A stretch of 64,000 nt of DNA. It comes from Azospirillum canadense. Lineage in GTDB: Bacteria; Pseudomonadota; Alphaproteobacteria; Azospirillales; Azospirillaceae. The stretch is from NCBI RefSeq assembly GCF_025961225.1, contig NZ_JAOQNG010000001.1, forward strand, positions 1,910,501 through 1,974,500, given 5' to 3'. Made by a program: the position numbers and the translations under genes. A model generated the notes under the pieces. The model made no database searches, was not told where the DNA came from, and saw nothing but the letters and a program-made list of their open reading frames with translations. The stretch's first letter is position 1, and each line of letters starts with the position of its first letter. Below, piece by piece: positions 15,548-23,757 of this stretch.

Positions 15548-17401
15548 TTATTCTCCCGCTTTGGCGGGCTGGACGGCCTGCGGCTCCTCCTCGTCCAGGA
15601 CCAGCCAGGTGTGCACCGCCTTGCGCTTGCCCTTTAGCGCCATCTCCCCGACGGGAAGCCCCGGCACCTTGCCGTCCACGGCCGCCCAGGTCGTGTCGCC
15701 GATCACGATGCGGCTGTGGGTGGAGCTGCGCCTGGCGACCGTCTTGCCCAGCGCCTCCAGCCGCGCCGCGGTGTTGGCTGTGTCGCCCAGCAGCGAATAT
15801 TCCATGTGCCGCAGCCCGCCCAGGCTGCCGGCGACCAGCGGCCCGGTGTGGATGCCGATGCGAATGCCGATGGGCGGCAACCCTTCCGCCTGCCACTGCT
15901 GGTTCAGCGCGCGCAGTTCCCGCCCCATTTGGAGCGCGCAGCGCACCGCGCGTTCGGCGTCGGCGTCGATCTCCTCCTGCGTGGTGCGGGCGACGGGGGC
16001 ACCGAAGACGGCCAGGATCGCGTCGCCGATGAAGCGCAGCACGATTCCATCATGCGCCGCGACGATGCGGACCATGGCGTCCAGATAGCCTTCCAGCCAG
16101 CGGATCAGGGGTTCCGGCTCCAGCGCCTCGCAAACGGTGGTGAATCCCTCGATGTCGGAGAACAGGACGGTGGCGGTCAGCTCCTGCGGGCGCGGTCGCC
16201 CGCCCGCCAGGAAGGTCGCGCGCTCCCGCCAGATCTCGTCGGCGACTGGCTGCGAGACGTGGTTGGCGAACAGCTGCATCAGGCTGTCGCGGTCGGCCCG
16301 CTCCTTCAGCGACAGATGCGCGGTCATCACCGCGATGCCGCCCAGCCACGCACCCGACGGCGCCATCAACGCCACCAGCGGCCCTCCGTGGGCGAACAGC
16401 GCGATCCCCGCCGCCCACAGGGCGAACAGGATCAGCAGGCTGGCCGAGACGAGCAGCCACATCGGCAAGCCCGCCACAGCCAGCGCCACGCCCGCGGCGG
16501 CGAGCGCCACGACCAGCGCCGCCTCCCAGCGCAACGGCAGGCTGCGGCTGGTCCGGCCATCCAGCAACTGCGCCAGGACATGGGCCTGGATCTCCACCCC
16601 CGGCGTCGACAGGCCGGCGACAGCCAGCGGTGTGCGGTGCTGGTCCACCCCGACTAGGACGGTACCGACCACGGCGATGCGCCCGGCCAGCCAGGCGCGC
16701 GGCAACATCGGCACGGCGTCCGCCGGAAAGGCCGGGAAGGCCGGCGCCCCTGGCCCCGGCCCGGCGAGCCAGTCGATGCGGAAGGGCTCCGCCGGGATCG
16801 CGGCGCCGGCAACCATCGCCAGCCGGGCCGGGAAGCTCGGCGTGCCATCCGGCGCGCGGGGAACGTGCCAGCGCACCGTGCCGTCCAGCCGGTCCTTGGC
16901 AAGGTTGGCGTGGCCGTTCGGGATGCCGTCGAGGAAACGGCCGAGATAGCGGCGCTGCTCCTCCGTCAGCGGCGTGTCGCCCAGCGCGGTGATGCCGACC
17001 ACCGGCACCGACGCGTCGCGGATGCGCCGGCGCAACCGGTCGTCCAGCGCCGGGACGGTCGGCTGGTCGAACAGGATGTCCAACCCGATGGCGCGCACCC
17101 CCGCCTTCTCCAGGTTGCCGACGAGGTCGGCGAGGAACCCGCGGTCGACCGGCGACCGGCAGGCCAGCGTGGAGAACAGGTCCTCCCCCAGCGTGATCAG
17201 CACCACGCCCGGATGCTGCGGCGCCGGCGGCGTGAAGTAGGCGATGGTCAGGTCACGGAAGCTCTCGTCGGCCGACCGCAGCGGCGGCAGGAGCCGGGTC
17301 AGCCCCAGCGCCGCCGCCGACACCCCGACCACCGCCGCCGCCCCCATGAGCCACGGGAGCAGCCATGGAAGCGACCGCGGGGCCAGCCCCGCTTTTCCCA
17401 A
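15548..17401 (-). CDS. adenylate/guanylate cyclase with CHASE2 sensor domain
   Basis: A 617-aa membrane receptor cyclase. A TM segment at about 13-38 is followed by a periplasmic CHASE2 domain (about 45-290, with DLTIAYFTPPAPQHPGVVLI and RAIGLDILFDQPT). Three TM helices (about 293-370) precede a cytoplasmic class III cyclase domain (about 405-590). Metal-binding motifs are complete: TVLFSDIEGFTTVCE and VLRFIGDAILAVFG, plus YSLLGDTANTAARLE at the nucleotide and transition-state region. It likely makes cAMP, although cGMP cannot be excluded by eye. The start is a TTG 11 bp after the DUF4384 stop, preceded by GAGGG, so it is in an operon with that gene. The caspase-fold gene follows 177 bp downstream. 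Confidence 0.9.
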   Translation of the reverse strand: MGKAGLAPRSLPWLLPWLMGAAAVVGVSAAALGLTRLLPPLRSADESFRDLTIAYFTPPAPQHPGVVLITLGEDLFSTLACRSPVDRGFLADLVGNLEKAGVRAIGLDILFDQPTVPALDDRLRRRIRDASVPVVGITALGDTPLTEEQRRYLGRFLDGIPNGHANLAKDRLDGTVRWHVPRAPDGTPSFPARLAMVAGAAIPAEPFRIDWLAGPGPGAPAFPAFPADAVPMLPRAWLAGRIAVVGTVLVGVDQHRTPLAVAGLSTPGVEIQAHVLAQLLDGRTSRSLPLRWEAALVVALAAAGVALAVAGLPMWLLVSASLLILFALWAAGIALFAHGGPLVALMAPSGAWLGGIAVMTAHLSLKERADRDSLMQLFANHVSQPVADEIWRERATFLAGGRPRPQELTATVLFSDIEGFTTVCEALEPEPLIRWLEGYLDAMVRIVAAHDGIVLRFIGDAILAVFGAPVARTTQEEIDADAERAVRCALQMGRELRALNQQWQAEGLPPIGIRIGIHTGPLVAGSLGGLRHMEYSLLGDTANTAARLEALGKTVARRSSTHSRIVIGDTTWAAVDGKVPGLPVGEMALKGKRKAVHTWLVLDEEEPQAVQPAKAGE

Positions 17402-17411
17402 GGCGGCGCCC

Positions 17412-18563
17412 TCACTCGACGCGCAGAATGACCTGGGCCATCACCAGATCGGTCTGCTTCAGCGAATTCAGCGTCTGCTCCAGCTTCACCGCCGCGTCGT
17501 CGCTGAGCGGGCGGAAGGCGTCGCGGCGGCCCGGCAGGTCGTTGCCGATGTCGCGGCCGGCTGCGAAGCAGCGCACCTCCTGGTCCCCCGGCTTGCCGCC
17601 CCCGCTGTCGCCCGCGCGCAGCGGCATGGGCATGCGGTCGCCGGGCAACGACAGCGTCTGGTGCCCTTCCACCAGCGACGGCGCCGACGGCCCCGACGGG
17701 AAGATGGGCGTCAGCTGCCCGCGCGTGTTGCGCAGGTAGCAATAGACGTGGGCGTCGCGGTTGGTCTGCAGCACCAGCTTGACCGGCTCCCCGGACCGGT
17801 AGGTCGGGTAGAGCCCGCGGTCGGTGGACAAGTACAGGTTCAGGGGCGCCATGCTGTCCCGCACCGGGGTCAGCAGGGCGGCGGCCTGGGCGGCGCAGCC
17901 GGCACTGGCGAGCCGGACGGCCAGCGCCGCCCCTTCCCCGTCGCCCTCCACCACGCGCAGGCGCAGCGTGTGGCGCGGCTTGCCGTCGGGGCCGGCGACC
18001 GAAAGCTCCTCCCCATCCTTCATGGGGAGTTCCTTGGGCCAGGGCACGGCGTTTGCCTTGTCCCAACGGATGGTCGCCGAGGTGCCGCGGGCGGTGTCGC
18101 GCAGCGTCGCCGGGACCAGCGCCGGATCGTGAGGCTTCTGCACCGTCACGGTCCCGCCGGCCTTCACGCACTGCGTGCCGGCCACGCCGGGATCGACGGC
18201 GAAGGCCTGCTCCGCCCCCTTCTGCATCGGGCTGTTGAGCGCGCGGGCGGCGCCGAGGTCGGTCTGGAAGAAGCGCTCGCCGCCGACCAGCGTGCCGACG
18301 CCGTTCCAGCTCGACGACTCCGGCATCTTGTCGAGCGCGCCTTCGAACGGGCCCTTGATGCGCACCATGCGGCCGTTGGCGAACAGGAACAGCGCATTCG
18401 CCCCGTCCGGCACCGTCACCGACGTGCCGTCGGCCACCAGCTGCCCCTGCGCGTAGCCGGGGGCGGTCGAGGCGACCACCACCGCCTCCGCGGCGGCGGC
18501 CGGGGGCATGATCGCGAGGGTCGCGACGGCCACGGCGAGCGCCGCGCCCAATGTTTTGGACAT
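17412..18563 (-). CDS. secreted DUF4384 domain protein
   Basis: A 383-aa exported protein with signal peptide (MSKTLGAALAVAVATLAIM..AAA). Its C-terminal half carries DUF4384: YRSGEPVKLVLQTNRDAHVY, then CYLRNTRGQLTPIFPSG and a SLPGD segment. The N-terminal half is unassigned and contains paired cysteines. DUF4384 is a beta-rich domain found in bacterial surface proteins, often next to caspase-like and CHASE2 genes, as here. ATG at 18563 is chosen over the longer frame because GGAGG precedes it and it starts the signal peptide. The cyclase follows after 10 bp. A second DUF4384 protein is encoded at 20676-22244. The function is unknown. Confidence 0.8.
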   Translation of the reverse strand: MSKTLGAALAVAVATLAIMPPAAAAEAVVVASTAPGYAQGQLVADGTSVTVPDGANALFLFANGRMVRIKGPFEGALDKMPESSSWNGVGTLVGGERFFQTDLGAARALNSPMQKGAEQAFAVDPGVAGTQCVKAGGTVTVQKPHDPALVPATLRDTARGTSATIRWDKANAVPWPKELPMKDGEELSVAGPDGKPRHTLRLRVVEGDGEGAALAVRLASAGCAAQAAALLTPVRDSMAPLNLYLSTDRGLYPTYRSGEPVKLVLQTNRDAHVYCYLRNTRGQLTPIFPSGPSAPSLVEGHQTLSLPGDRMPMPLRAGDSGGGKPGDQEVRCFAAGRDIGNDLPGRRDAFRPLSDDAAVKLEQTLNSLKQTDLVMAQVILRVE

Positions 18564-18915
18564 GATCGCCTCCATGGGCGGGGAACGGGAAATCATTGGC
18601 GTTTCCCGGGCCCCTGTCCAGGCAACGAAGGGGGAATGCCGGGCCGGCGATTCCCGCCGGAATTGGGTGTGGCAACGGTCCCGGACGGACATGTCGAATC
18701 CTCCGATTAGGGCTCGGCGGCGAGGTTGCCGCGAGCGTTCGCGCCCCGAAGCCTAGCCCTCCTCCCCCGAAGAGGCTGTGAGCCGCACCACATCGGGCGG
18801 TGGGAAGCCCGATCCTTTTGCCGCGCCGCTGTGGCGGCCATCACAGCGCGACGGATTCAAAGGGCCTAGGCTGCTGCCAGAACCGATCATTCCCGAGCGT
18901 TTCGAGGAGCCCGCC
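18564..18915. other. 352-bp divergent intergenic region
   Basis: Region between the minus-strand DUF4384 gene and the plus-strand DUF1150 gene; it should hold both promoters. I see no convincing open frame of its own: the frames through it are shadows or upstream extensions lacking ribosome sites. A GGAAC (about 18583) followed by CGTT exists but with only 13 bp between, too short for an EcfG promoter. No strong palindrome was seen. Confidence 0.4.
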
Positions 18916-19131
18916 ATGACCGCCCCGCACGTCGCCTTCGCCGCCACGGACAGCAGCTTCGCCCGCTACGGCATCACGGACGTGGCCTACACCCGGACCG
19001 TCCTGCTGGAAGGCCGCACCGCCTACGCCGTGCACGCCGCCGACGGCACCTGCCTGTGGCTGGACACCGACCGCGAAACGGCCGTCGCCACGCTGAAGGA
19101 CCACGGCATGAGCCTCGTCAGCGTGCATTGA
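18916..19131 (+). CDS. DUF1150 family small protein
   Basis: A 71-aa protein ending in the hallmark SLVSVH and containing YGITDVAYTRTVLLEGRTAY and AVHAADGT, the DUF1150 pattern of alphaproteobacteria. In many relatives the gene sits beside an Hsp20-type small heat-shock gene, but none is present here. ATG at 18916 is chosen over the longer 117-codon frame because GGAG lies at good spacing before it and the family begins there. It has no catalytic motif or membrane segment. The function is unknown. Confidence 0.8.
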   Translation: MTAPHVAFAATDSSFARYGITDVAYTRTVLLEGRTAYAVHAADGTCLWLDTDRETAVATLKDHGMSLVSVH

Positions 19132-19165
19132 GGGGTTGTTCGCTATTGATATTCGATATCGATAA

Positions 19166-19284
19166 ATGAGTGGTCGCGTTGGGCCCCCCTCCCGACCTCC
19201 CCCCATCTTCGACGGGGGGAGGAGAAAAGCCCTCCCCCGCACAAGTGGGGGAGGGTTGGGTGGGGGCCCAACGCGACCACTCAT
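19166..19284. repeat. long palindromic intergenic element, copy R3
   Basis: A 119-bp element with a perfect 23-bp outer inverted repeat: the left arm at 19166-19188 begins ATGAGTGGTCGCGTTGGG and the right arm at 19262-19284 is its exact complement. Two inner hairpins have CCTCCCCCC/GGGGGGAGG and CCTCCCCC/GGGGGAGG stems. It lies between the convergent DUF1150 and 114-aa genes. This is the most symmetrical copy in the window. An AT-rich stretch with ATATTCGATATCGAT precedes it (about 19148-19162). Confidence 0.88.
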
Positions 19285-19303
19285 GTCGTCACCGTAAGGC
19301 GAC

Positions 19304-19648
19304 CTATTCCTTTTCCCTCGGACTTAACATGCACGACGTGCGGTTTTGGCTGACGATGGACAGTGTCCGTTCGGGTTCGCCCGCGCGGCGGAAGCGCAGG
19401 GCGTTGATCTGGCTGGCGACGCTGAGGGACAGGACGTTCAGGTCGGCCTCGTCGATGATCTTCTCGCCGTCCTGCCAGCATTGGACGCGGACGCGGCCAC
19501 GGGCGACGCCGATTTCGATGCCGCCGGACTCCGCGCCGACGGTGTGGCCGTTCTTGCGCACCACCGTGGCGTCGGCGGCCCCCGAAAATACGGGGATCGC
19601 CGCCACGGCGAGGAGGATTCCAAGCAGTAAGGGGAGAGTGCGGACCAT
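19304..19648 (-). CDS. small secreted protein of unknown function
   Basis: A 114-aa protein with a signal peptide (MVRTLPLLLGILLAVAAIPV..GAADA). The mature part of about 90 residues has two cysteines (VRVQCWQDGEKIIDEADL and SQNRTSCMLSP) that could form a disulfide. I do not recognise a family. GAGGAGG before the ATG gives a strong ribosome site. It follows the OmpA-like gene after 20 bp and is probably last in the same transcript. A role at the outer membrane or periplasm is inferred only from export and neighbours. Element R3 lies just downstream. Confidence 0.7.
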   Translation of the reverse strand: MVRTLPLLLGILLAVAAIPVFSGAADATVVRKNGHTVGAESGGIEIGVARGRVRVQCWQDGEKIIDEADLNVLSLSVASQINALRFRRAGEPERTLSIVSQNRTSCMLSPREKE

Positions 19649-19668
19649 GACGGCCTCCTCTGCCCGGC

Positions 19669-20571
19669 TTACTGGACCGGCCGGAACTCGACGCGCCGGT
19701 TGCGGCTGTCGGTCGGGTCGGGGGTCAGGGGCTGGGTCTTGCCCATGCCGGCGATGGCCAGGCGCTGCGGCTCCACATGGTGGATGCGCACCAGATACTC
19801 GCCCACCGACACGGCGCGGCGCTCCGACAGGCCGAGGTTGTACTGGTCGCCACCGACGGAGTCGGTGTGCCCCTCGATGACGAGGCGCAAGGACGGGTCC
19901 TGGTTCATCAGCCCGCCGACCGCGTCGATGTAGGAATAGAATTCCTTCGGAACATCGGCCGAGTTGAAGGCGAAGTTGATGCGGAAGCCGAAGCCGTTGG
20001 TCGGCTGCTCCTCCTTCGCCGTTGCCTCCTCCTGCGTCGACAGGGTCGCTGGCTGGACGGCGGCCTGCTGCCGGTGCGAGGGGCGCGGGGAGGGCGCCGG
20101 GGCCATCGGCGGGGCGGCGGCTTCCTGAACCGCCGGACGTTTCGGCTTCGGCTGGGGTGCGGGCTCCGGCTGCGCCATCGCCGGCTGCTGCATCGGCGCC
20201 TGCTGCATCTGGGGCTGCTGCATTTGCTGCTGCATCGGGGCCTGCTGGACTGGCGCCTGCTGCATCGCGGGCGAGCCATAGGCGGCGGACTCGGTCTGAC
20301 GCGGGCGCTGGGCTCCGTTGATGCCGCTGCCGACGATCTCGATGCTTCGGGTACGAATTTTCGGCTGCTCCTGCCCATCCACCGGCGCGGCGGGCTTCAG
20401 GGTCTCGCGCAGTTCGTCCACGGTCGGCGGCCGGTCGAACATCATGACCTTGTTGCTGCCCGTGCCCTCCACGGTCTGGGCCAGCGCCGGCGCGGCACAG
20501 GCGGCCACCAGGACCGGCAGCGCCACGCGGCCCAGGAGGCGGAAGCTGAGTTTCGAAATCGGTCGCGGCAT
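19669..20571 (-). CDS. OmpA-family peptidoglycan-binding protein with Gln/Met-rich linker
   Basis: A 300-aa exported protein. The signal sequence ends near PALAQ; VAAC inside it could also be read as a lipobox, so a lipoprotein form is possible. After a 100-residue stretch comes a low-complexity linker of repeated MQQAP/MQQQ units, then a Pro/Lys-rich stretch. The C-terminal OmpA domain (about 190-300) has INFAFNSADVP, VIEGHTDSVGGDQYN and LGLSERRAVSVGEYLV, with the Asp and Arg that contact meso-diaminopimelate, ending DSRNRRVEFRPVQ. ATG at 20571 has GGGAGG 7 nt upstream. It probably tethers the envelope to peptidoglycan. It lies between the CsgG-like lipoprotein gene and the 114-aa gene, all on the same strand. 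Confidence 0.87.
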   Translation of the reverse strand: MPRPISKLSFRLLGRVALPVLVAACAAPALAQTVEGTGSNKVMMFDRPPTVDELRETLKPAAPVDGQEQPKIRTRSIEIVGSGINGAQRPRQTESAAYGSPAMQQAPVQQAPMQQQMQQPQMQQAPMQQPAMAQPEPAPQPKPKRPAVQEAAAPPMAPAPSPRPSHRQQAAVQPATLSTQEEATAKEEQPTNGFGFRINFAFNSADVPKEFYSYIDAVGGLMNQDPSLRLVIEGHTDSVGGDQYNLGLSERRAVSVGEYLVRIHHVEPQRLAIAGMGKTQPLTPDPTDSRNRRVEFRPVQ

Positions 20572-20675
20572 CGGTGGCCTCCCATATCGGGGTGAGGTGT
20601 CTTGCCTGCCTGTGTACGCCCGATGGCCGGCCCCCGCTGTGAGCCGGCCAACAGTTCGAGCGTGATCGTGAAAGC

Positions 20676-22244
20676 TCACTTCATCGCCGCGACCGCGGGC
20701 AGCACCTGAACCTTCATCTGCCGGCTGCGCACGCTGGTCCCCTGGATGCTGTTGTAGGAGGCCAGCACGTCGGCCAGCGTCGCGCCCGGGATCGGTTGCA
20801 GGTCGGCCGTCTTGAAGCGGTCGGGGATGCGCGTCCCGATCTCGTCCGGCGAAACCACGCAGGCGATGGTCTCGTCGGCGCCGGGACGGTCCATGCGCAG
20901 GTTGAACGGCTTCTGCGCGCCCGGCGGCACCTCCACCTGCTGGTTCGACTGGAGGAAGCTGTCCGGCTGGAAGCGGTTCGGGAAGATGCGGGCGACGGCG
21001 CCGCTGGCGTCCTGGTAATAGCAGTAGACGAAGCCGTTGGCCGTCGGCTGCACGCGCACGACCAGCGCCTCGCCCACGCGGTAGCGTGGCTGCGGCCCCC
21101 GGTCGGAGCCAAGCGTCAGGTCCGGCGCCCCGGCGGCGCTGGGGCTGGGGGTGGCGCGCGGCAGCCCCTCCCCGCCCGCGTTCGACACCGATTGCAGGCG
21201 CGGCGCGCCCGTGCCCTTCTGCCCGGCGGGCTCCGCCAGCATGCGCTGGTAGAGGTCGAAATCGACCCGGCCCGTGGCGATCAGGTCATGCTCGGCTTGG
21301 TAGCGGCCGATGGCGTCGCGCGTGCGCTCGTCCAGCTGGCCGTTGTCCGGCCCCTCGTAATAGCCACCGGCGGCAAGCACGCGCTGCACATAGGCGACGC
21401 GCTGCGACGGCGCCATGCCTTCGAACCAGTCCCGCGCCTGGCCGGCGAAGGCCGGATTTGTCTGGTCGATGCCCAGGCACTGCCAGTAGGGCACGCGGGT
21501 CATCTTGCCGAGCGCCTCGATGGCGCTGAGTTCGACCAGCGTGCGCACCGCCTGGTGCAAACCTTCGGATTTGTTGAGCGAGACGTTGAAGGACAGGCCG
21601 GCCTTGCCGATCACCGCCCCGGCGTCCGCCCCCTTGCCCGACGAGATGACGGCGAGCGAGTTGCTGGCCGACAGGCCGGGAATGATCTGGCGGGTCGCCA
21701 GCTCGCCGACGTTCAGGTCAACGGAGATGACCGACATCACCTGGTCGGCGGAGATGCCCAGGTCGACGCTGGGCAGCGAGATGCCGGCGCTCGCCGCCTC
21801 GCTGACCACGTTGTCGTCCAACTGCGTGATGGCGCCGCGGATGTAATAGGAGGGCGCGCGGAAGTTCGGCTGCACGCCGATCATCCAGTAGAGCGCGTTG
21901 ACGTCGTCCAGCGTCGGCTCGAAATCCACGAAGCGGAAGGCGTTGGAACGCTCCGACATGCGCGACACGGCGGTGATCAGCATCTCCTTCGTGCCGCCGG
22001 CCACCTTGCCGGTGGCGTCGGGGATGCCGTTGGAGGTGATGAAGATGTCATGCTTGCCGTGGTCCCACAGCAGCGTGTCCATGCAGCGCAGCGCCTCGCT
22101 GAAGTTGGACACGGTGCGCACGGCCGGCGTCTTCGGCTTCTGCACGACGGTGGCCTGCTCGCCCGATGTGACGCAGGCTCCCAACAGGAGCAGGGAGGCC
22201 GCCGCTAAGAATTTCACAGGCACGAACCGCCGAACGAACGCCAT
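20676..22244 (-). CDS. lipoprotein with CsgG-like, peptidoglycan-binding and DUF4384 domains
   Basis: A 522-aa protein. The signal peptide ends with lipobox LLLGACVTSG, so it is likely anchored in the outer membrane. The region about 40-250 (ALRCMDTLLWDHGKHDIF, LITAVSRMSERSNAFRFVDF, PGLSASNSLAVISSG) resembles the CsgG/FlgO assembly fold. A peptidoglycan-binding repeat follows at about 275-340 (VQRVLAAGGYYEGPDNGQLD), and DUF4384 at about 385-500 (YRVGEALVVRVQPTANGFVY). ATG at 22244 has GGAGG 8 nt upstream. No curli genes are nearby, so curli export is unlikely. It may be a pore or scaffold for the adjacent OmpA-like protein. The CsgG assignment is tentative; the PG-binding and DUF4384 parts are clearer. 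Confidence 0.78.
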   Translation of the reverse strand: MAFVRRFVPVKFLAAASLLLLGACVTSGEQATVVQKPKTPAVRTVSNFSEALRCMDTLLWDHGKHDIFITSNGIPDATGKVAGGTKEMLITAVSRMSERSNAFRFVDFEPTLDDVNALYWMIGVQPNFRAPSYYIRGAITQLDDNVVSEAASAGISLPSVDLGISADQVMSVISVDLNVGELATRQIIPGLSASNSLAVISSGKGADAGAVIGKAGLSFNVSLNKSEGLHQAVRTLVELSAIEALGKMTRVPYWQCLGIDQTNPAFAGQARDWFEGMAPSQRVAYVQRVLAAGGYYEGPDNGQLDERTRDAIGRYQAEHDLIATGRVDFDLYQRMLAEPAGQKGTGAPRLQSVSNAGGEGLPRATPSPSAAGAPDLTLGSDRGPQPRYRVGEALVVRVQPTANGFVYCYYQDASGAVARIFPNRFQPDSFLQSNQQVEVPPGAQKPFNLRMDRPGADETIACVVSPDEIGTRIPDRFKTADLQPIPGATLADVLASYNSIQGTSVRSRQMKVQVLPAVAAMK

Positions 22245-22294
22245 ATGGTCGCCTCCCCGGGGAGCAAGGATAAGCAGCAATCGTCACGCAGCCA

Positions 22295-22891
22295 TCAGCG
22301 GGCCGAGACGCGGGTGTTGTCCCCGCCCGCACGCACGGTGATGGTGATCTTCTTCGACATGATCGGCGGGTCGTGCGGGATGTGCTCCGAATCGCCCATC
22401 AGAAGTTGCAGCGTGTGCTTGCCGGGCGGCAACTCCACGTAGGTTTCCGTCTGCCCCTTGCCGAAATGGATGTGGTTCTTGTCATTGGGGATCGGCTCGT
22501 CCATCGGCGGCAGGTCCGCGTCGACCAGCAGGTGGTGGTGCCCGGTGTTGTCCTTGCGCACGCCGGCCGGGGCCACGCCGAAGTTGCGCAGCCCGAACCA
22601 GACCTTGAAGCGGCCCTGCACCACCTCGCCGTTGTTCGGCCAGCCGATGTAGACGTAGGCGTCCTTGGGCGCCTTGGTCCGCCCGGCCTTGGCTGCGTCG
22701 GGTGTGGTCGGGGTGCTTTCGTGCTCGTGCCCATGGCTGGCGGGCTGCGGAGTGTTCTTGGTGTCGGCCAGCGGCTTGTTCAGCGGGTCGGCTTCCGGCG
22801 ACGACTGTGCCGCCGCGGGGCCGGCGGCCAGCAGCAATCCGATCGCAACGGTGCCGAGCAAGGCTGGAATCCGGGCGGCGGAGTGCGTCAT
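22295..22891 (-). CDS. secreted DUF4399 domain protein (copy A)
   Basis: A 198-aa exported protein with signal peptide ending PAAAQ. The DUF4399 domain (about 75-190) has YVYIGWPNNGEVVQGRFKVW, the histidine cluster GHHHLLVDADLP, HIHFGKGQTETYVELPPGKH and LLMGDSEHIPHDPP. A further His-rich segment (SHGHEHE) lies in the linker after the signal peptide. It is a paralogue of the next gene upstream (46 bp apart). The His clusters suggest metal binding, but this is inference; DUF4399 has no assigned activity that I know of. GGGAGGA precedes the ATG. Confidence 0.85.
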   Translation of the reverse strand: MTHSAARIPALLGTVAIGLLLAAGPAAAQSSPEADPLNKPLADTKNTPQPASHGHEHESTPTTPDAAKAGRTKAPKDAYVYIGWPNNGEVVQGRFKVWFGLRNFGVAPAGVRKDNTGHHHLLVDADLPPMDEPIPNDKNHIHFGKGQTETYVELPPGKHTLQLLMGDSEHIPHDPPIMSKKITITVRAGGDNTRVSAR

Positions 22892-22937
22892 GACATCCTC
22901 CCTTCAGCGCGTGGTTTCGGGTTCGGGGCACCGCGAT

Positions 22938-23477
22938 TCAGGGCACCGTGATGGTGATCTTCTGCGACATGACGGGCGGGTCGAACGGGACATGGTCGGC
23001 ATCGCCCAGCACCATTTGCAGCGTGTGCTTGCCCGGCGGCAGTTCCAGCCGCACCTCCGTCTGGCCGCCGCCGAAATGCAGCGACTGCTTGTTGTTGGGG
23101 ATGGGTTCGTCGTAGGTGGCGAGGTCGGTGTCGACCAGCAGGTGGTGATGGCCCGTGTCATCCTTGCGGATTCCCGCCGGTGCCACGCCCATGTTCTGCA
23201 GGCCCATGCGCACCCACAGCTTGCCGCCGGAGACCACGGCGCCGTTGTTGGGCCACATGATGTAGGCGCGGGCACCATCCGGCGCCTTAATCCTCCCCTT
23301 CTGCTCTTGACCCGTCTGGGACGGAGCTGCCTGGGAGGGGGCCGCCTGGGAAGGGGCCATTTGGCTTTGTGCCGTCTGATTCTGGGCGGACTGGTTCTGA
23401 GGATTCTGATCTTGGGCCAGCGCGGCGCCCGGCAACAGGAGCAGCGCGGCCGCCATCACCATGGCGACACGGGTCAT
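22938..23477 (-). CDS. secreted DUF4399 domain protein (copy B)
   Basis: A 179-aa exported protein with signal peptide MTRVAMVMAAALLLLPGAALAQ, then a Gln/Ser/Pro-rich linker made of repeated APSQ units, then DUF4399 (about 62-178). The family pattern YIMWPNNGAVVSGGKLWV, GHHHLLVDTDLATYDEPIP, LHFGGGQTEVRLELPPGKH and LGDADHVPFDPPVM is conserved with copy A, showing a tandem duplication. The linker differs completely: Gln-rich here, His-rich in copy A. It is the first gene of the minus-strand cluster running through the CsgG-like and OmpA-like genes. GGGGGAG precedes the ATG. Confidence 0.85.
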   Translation of the reverse strand: MTRVAMVMAAALLLLPGAALAQDQNPQNQSAQNQTAQSQMAPSQAAPSQAAPSQTGQEQKGRIKAPDGARAYIMWPNNGAVVSGGKLWVRMGLQNMGVAPAGIRKDDTGHHHLLVDTDLATYDEPIPNNKQSLHFGGGQTEVRLELPPGKHTLQMVLGDADHVPFDPPVMSQKITITVP

Positions 23478-23757
23478 CGACTCCCCCCTTTTGCTTATGT
23501 ACCGACAATCTTATGCCCTGTCGCGGCGCAGTGATCGCGGTTTTTCGACCCTCATCCTTTCACCCCCGGCCCGCCGAATAGTTGGTATCGACGAAGCCGG
23601 TTCTTTACCCCATTTTGTGGGAAGAAGTCGGCGCGAACACCCTATTCCTTTGCGAGCTTGACGGCACCGCAGCCGGTGCGAAGGTCGCAAGGGGCGAACA
23701 GGTGCCCCGGCACGCCAACCTTTGCCACCTTTGGCACGCCCACGGAATCAACGCGCC

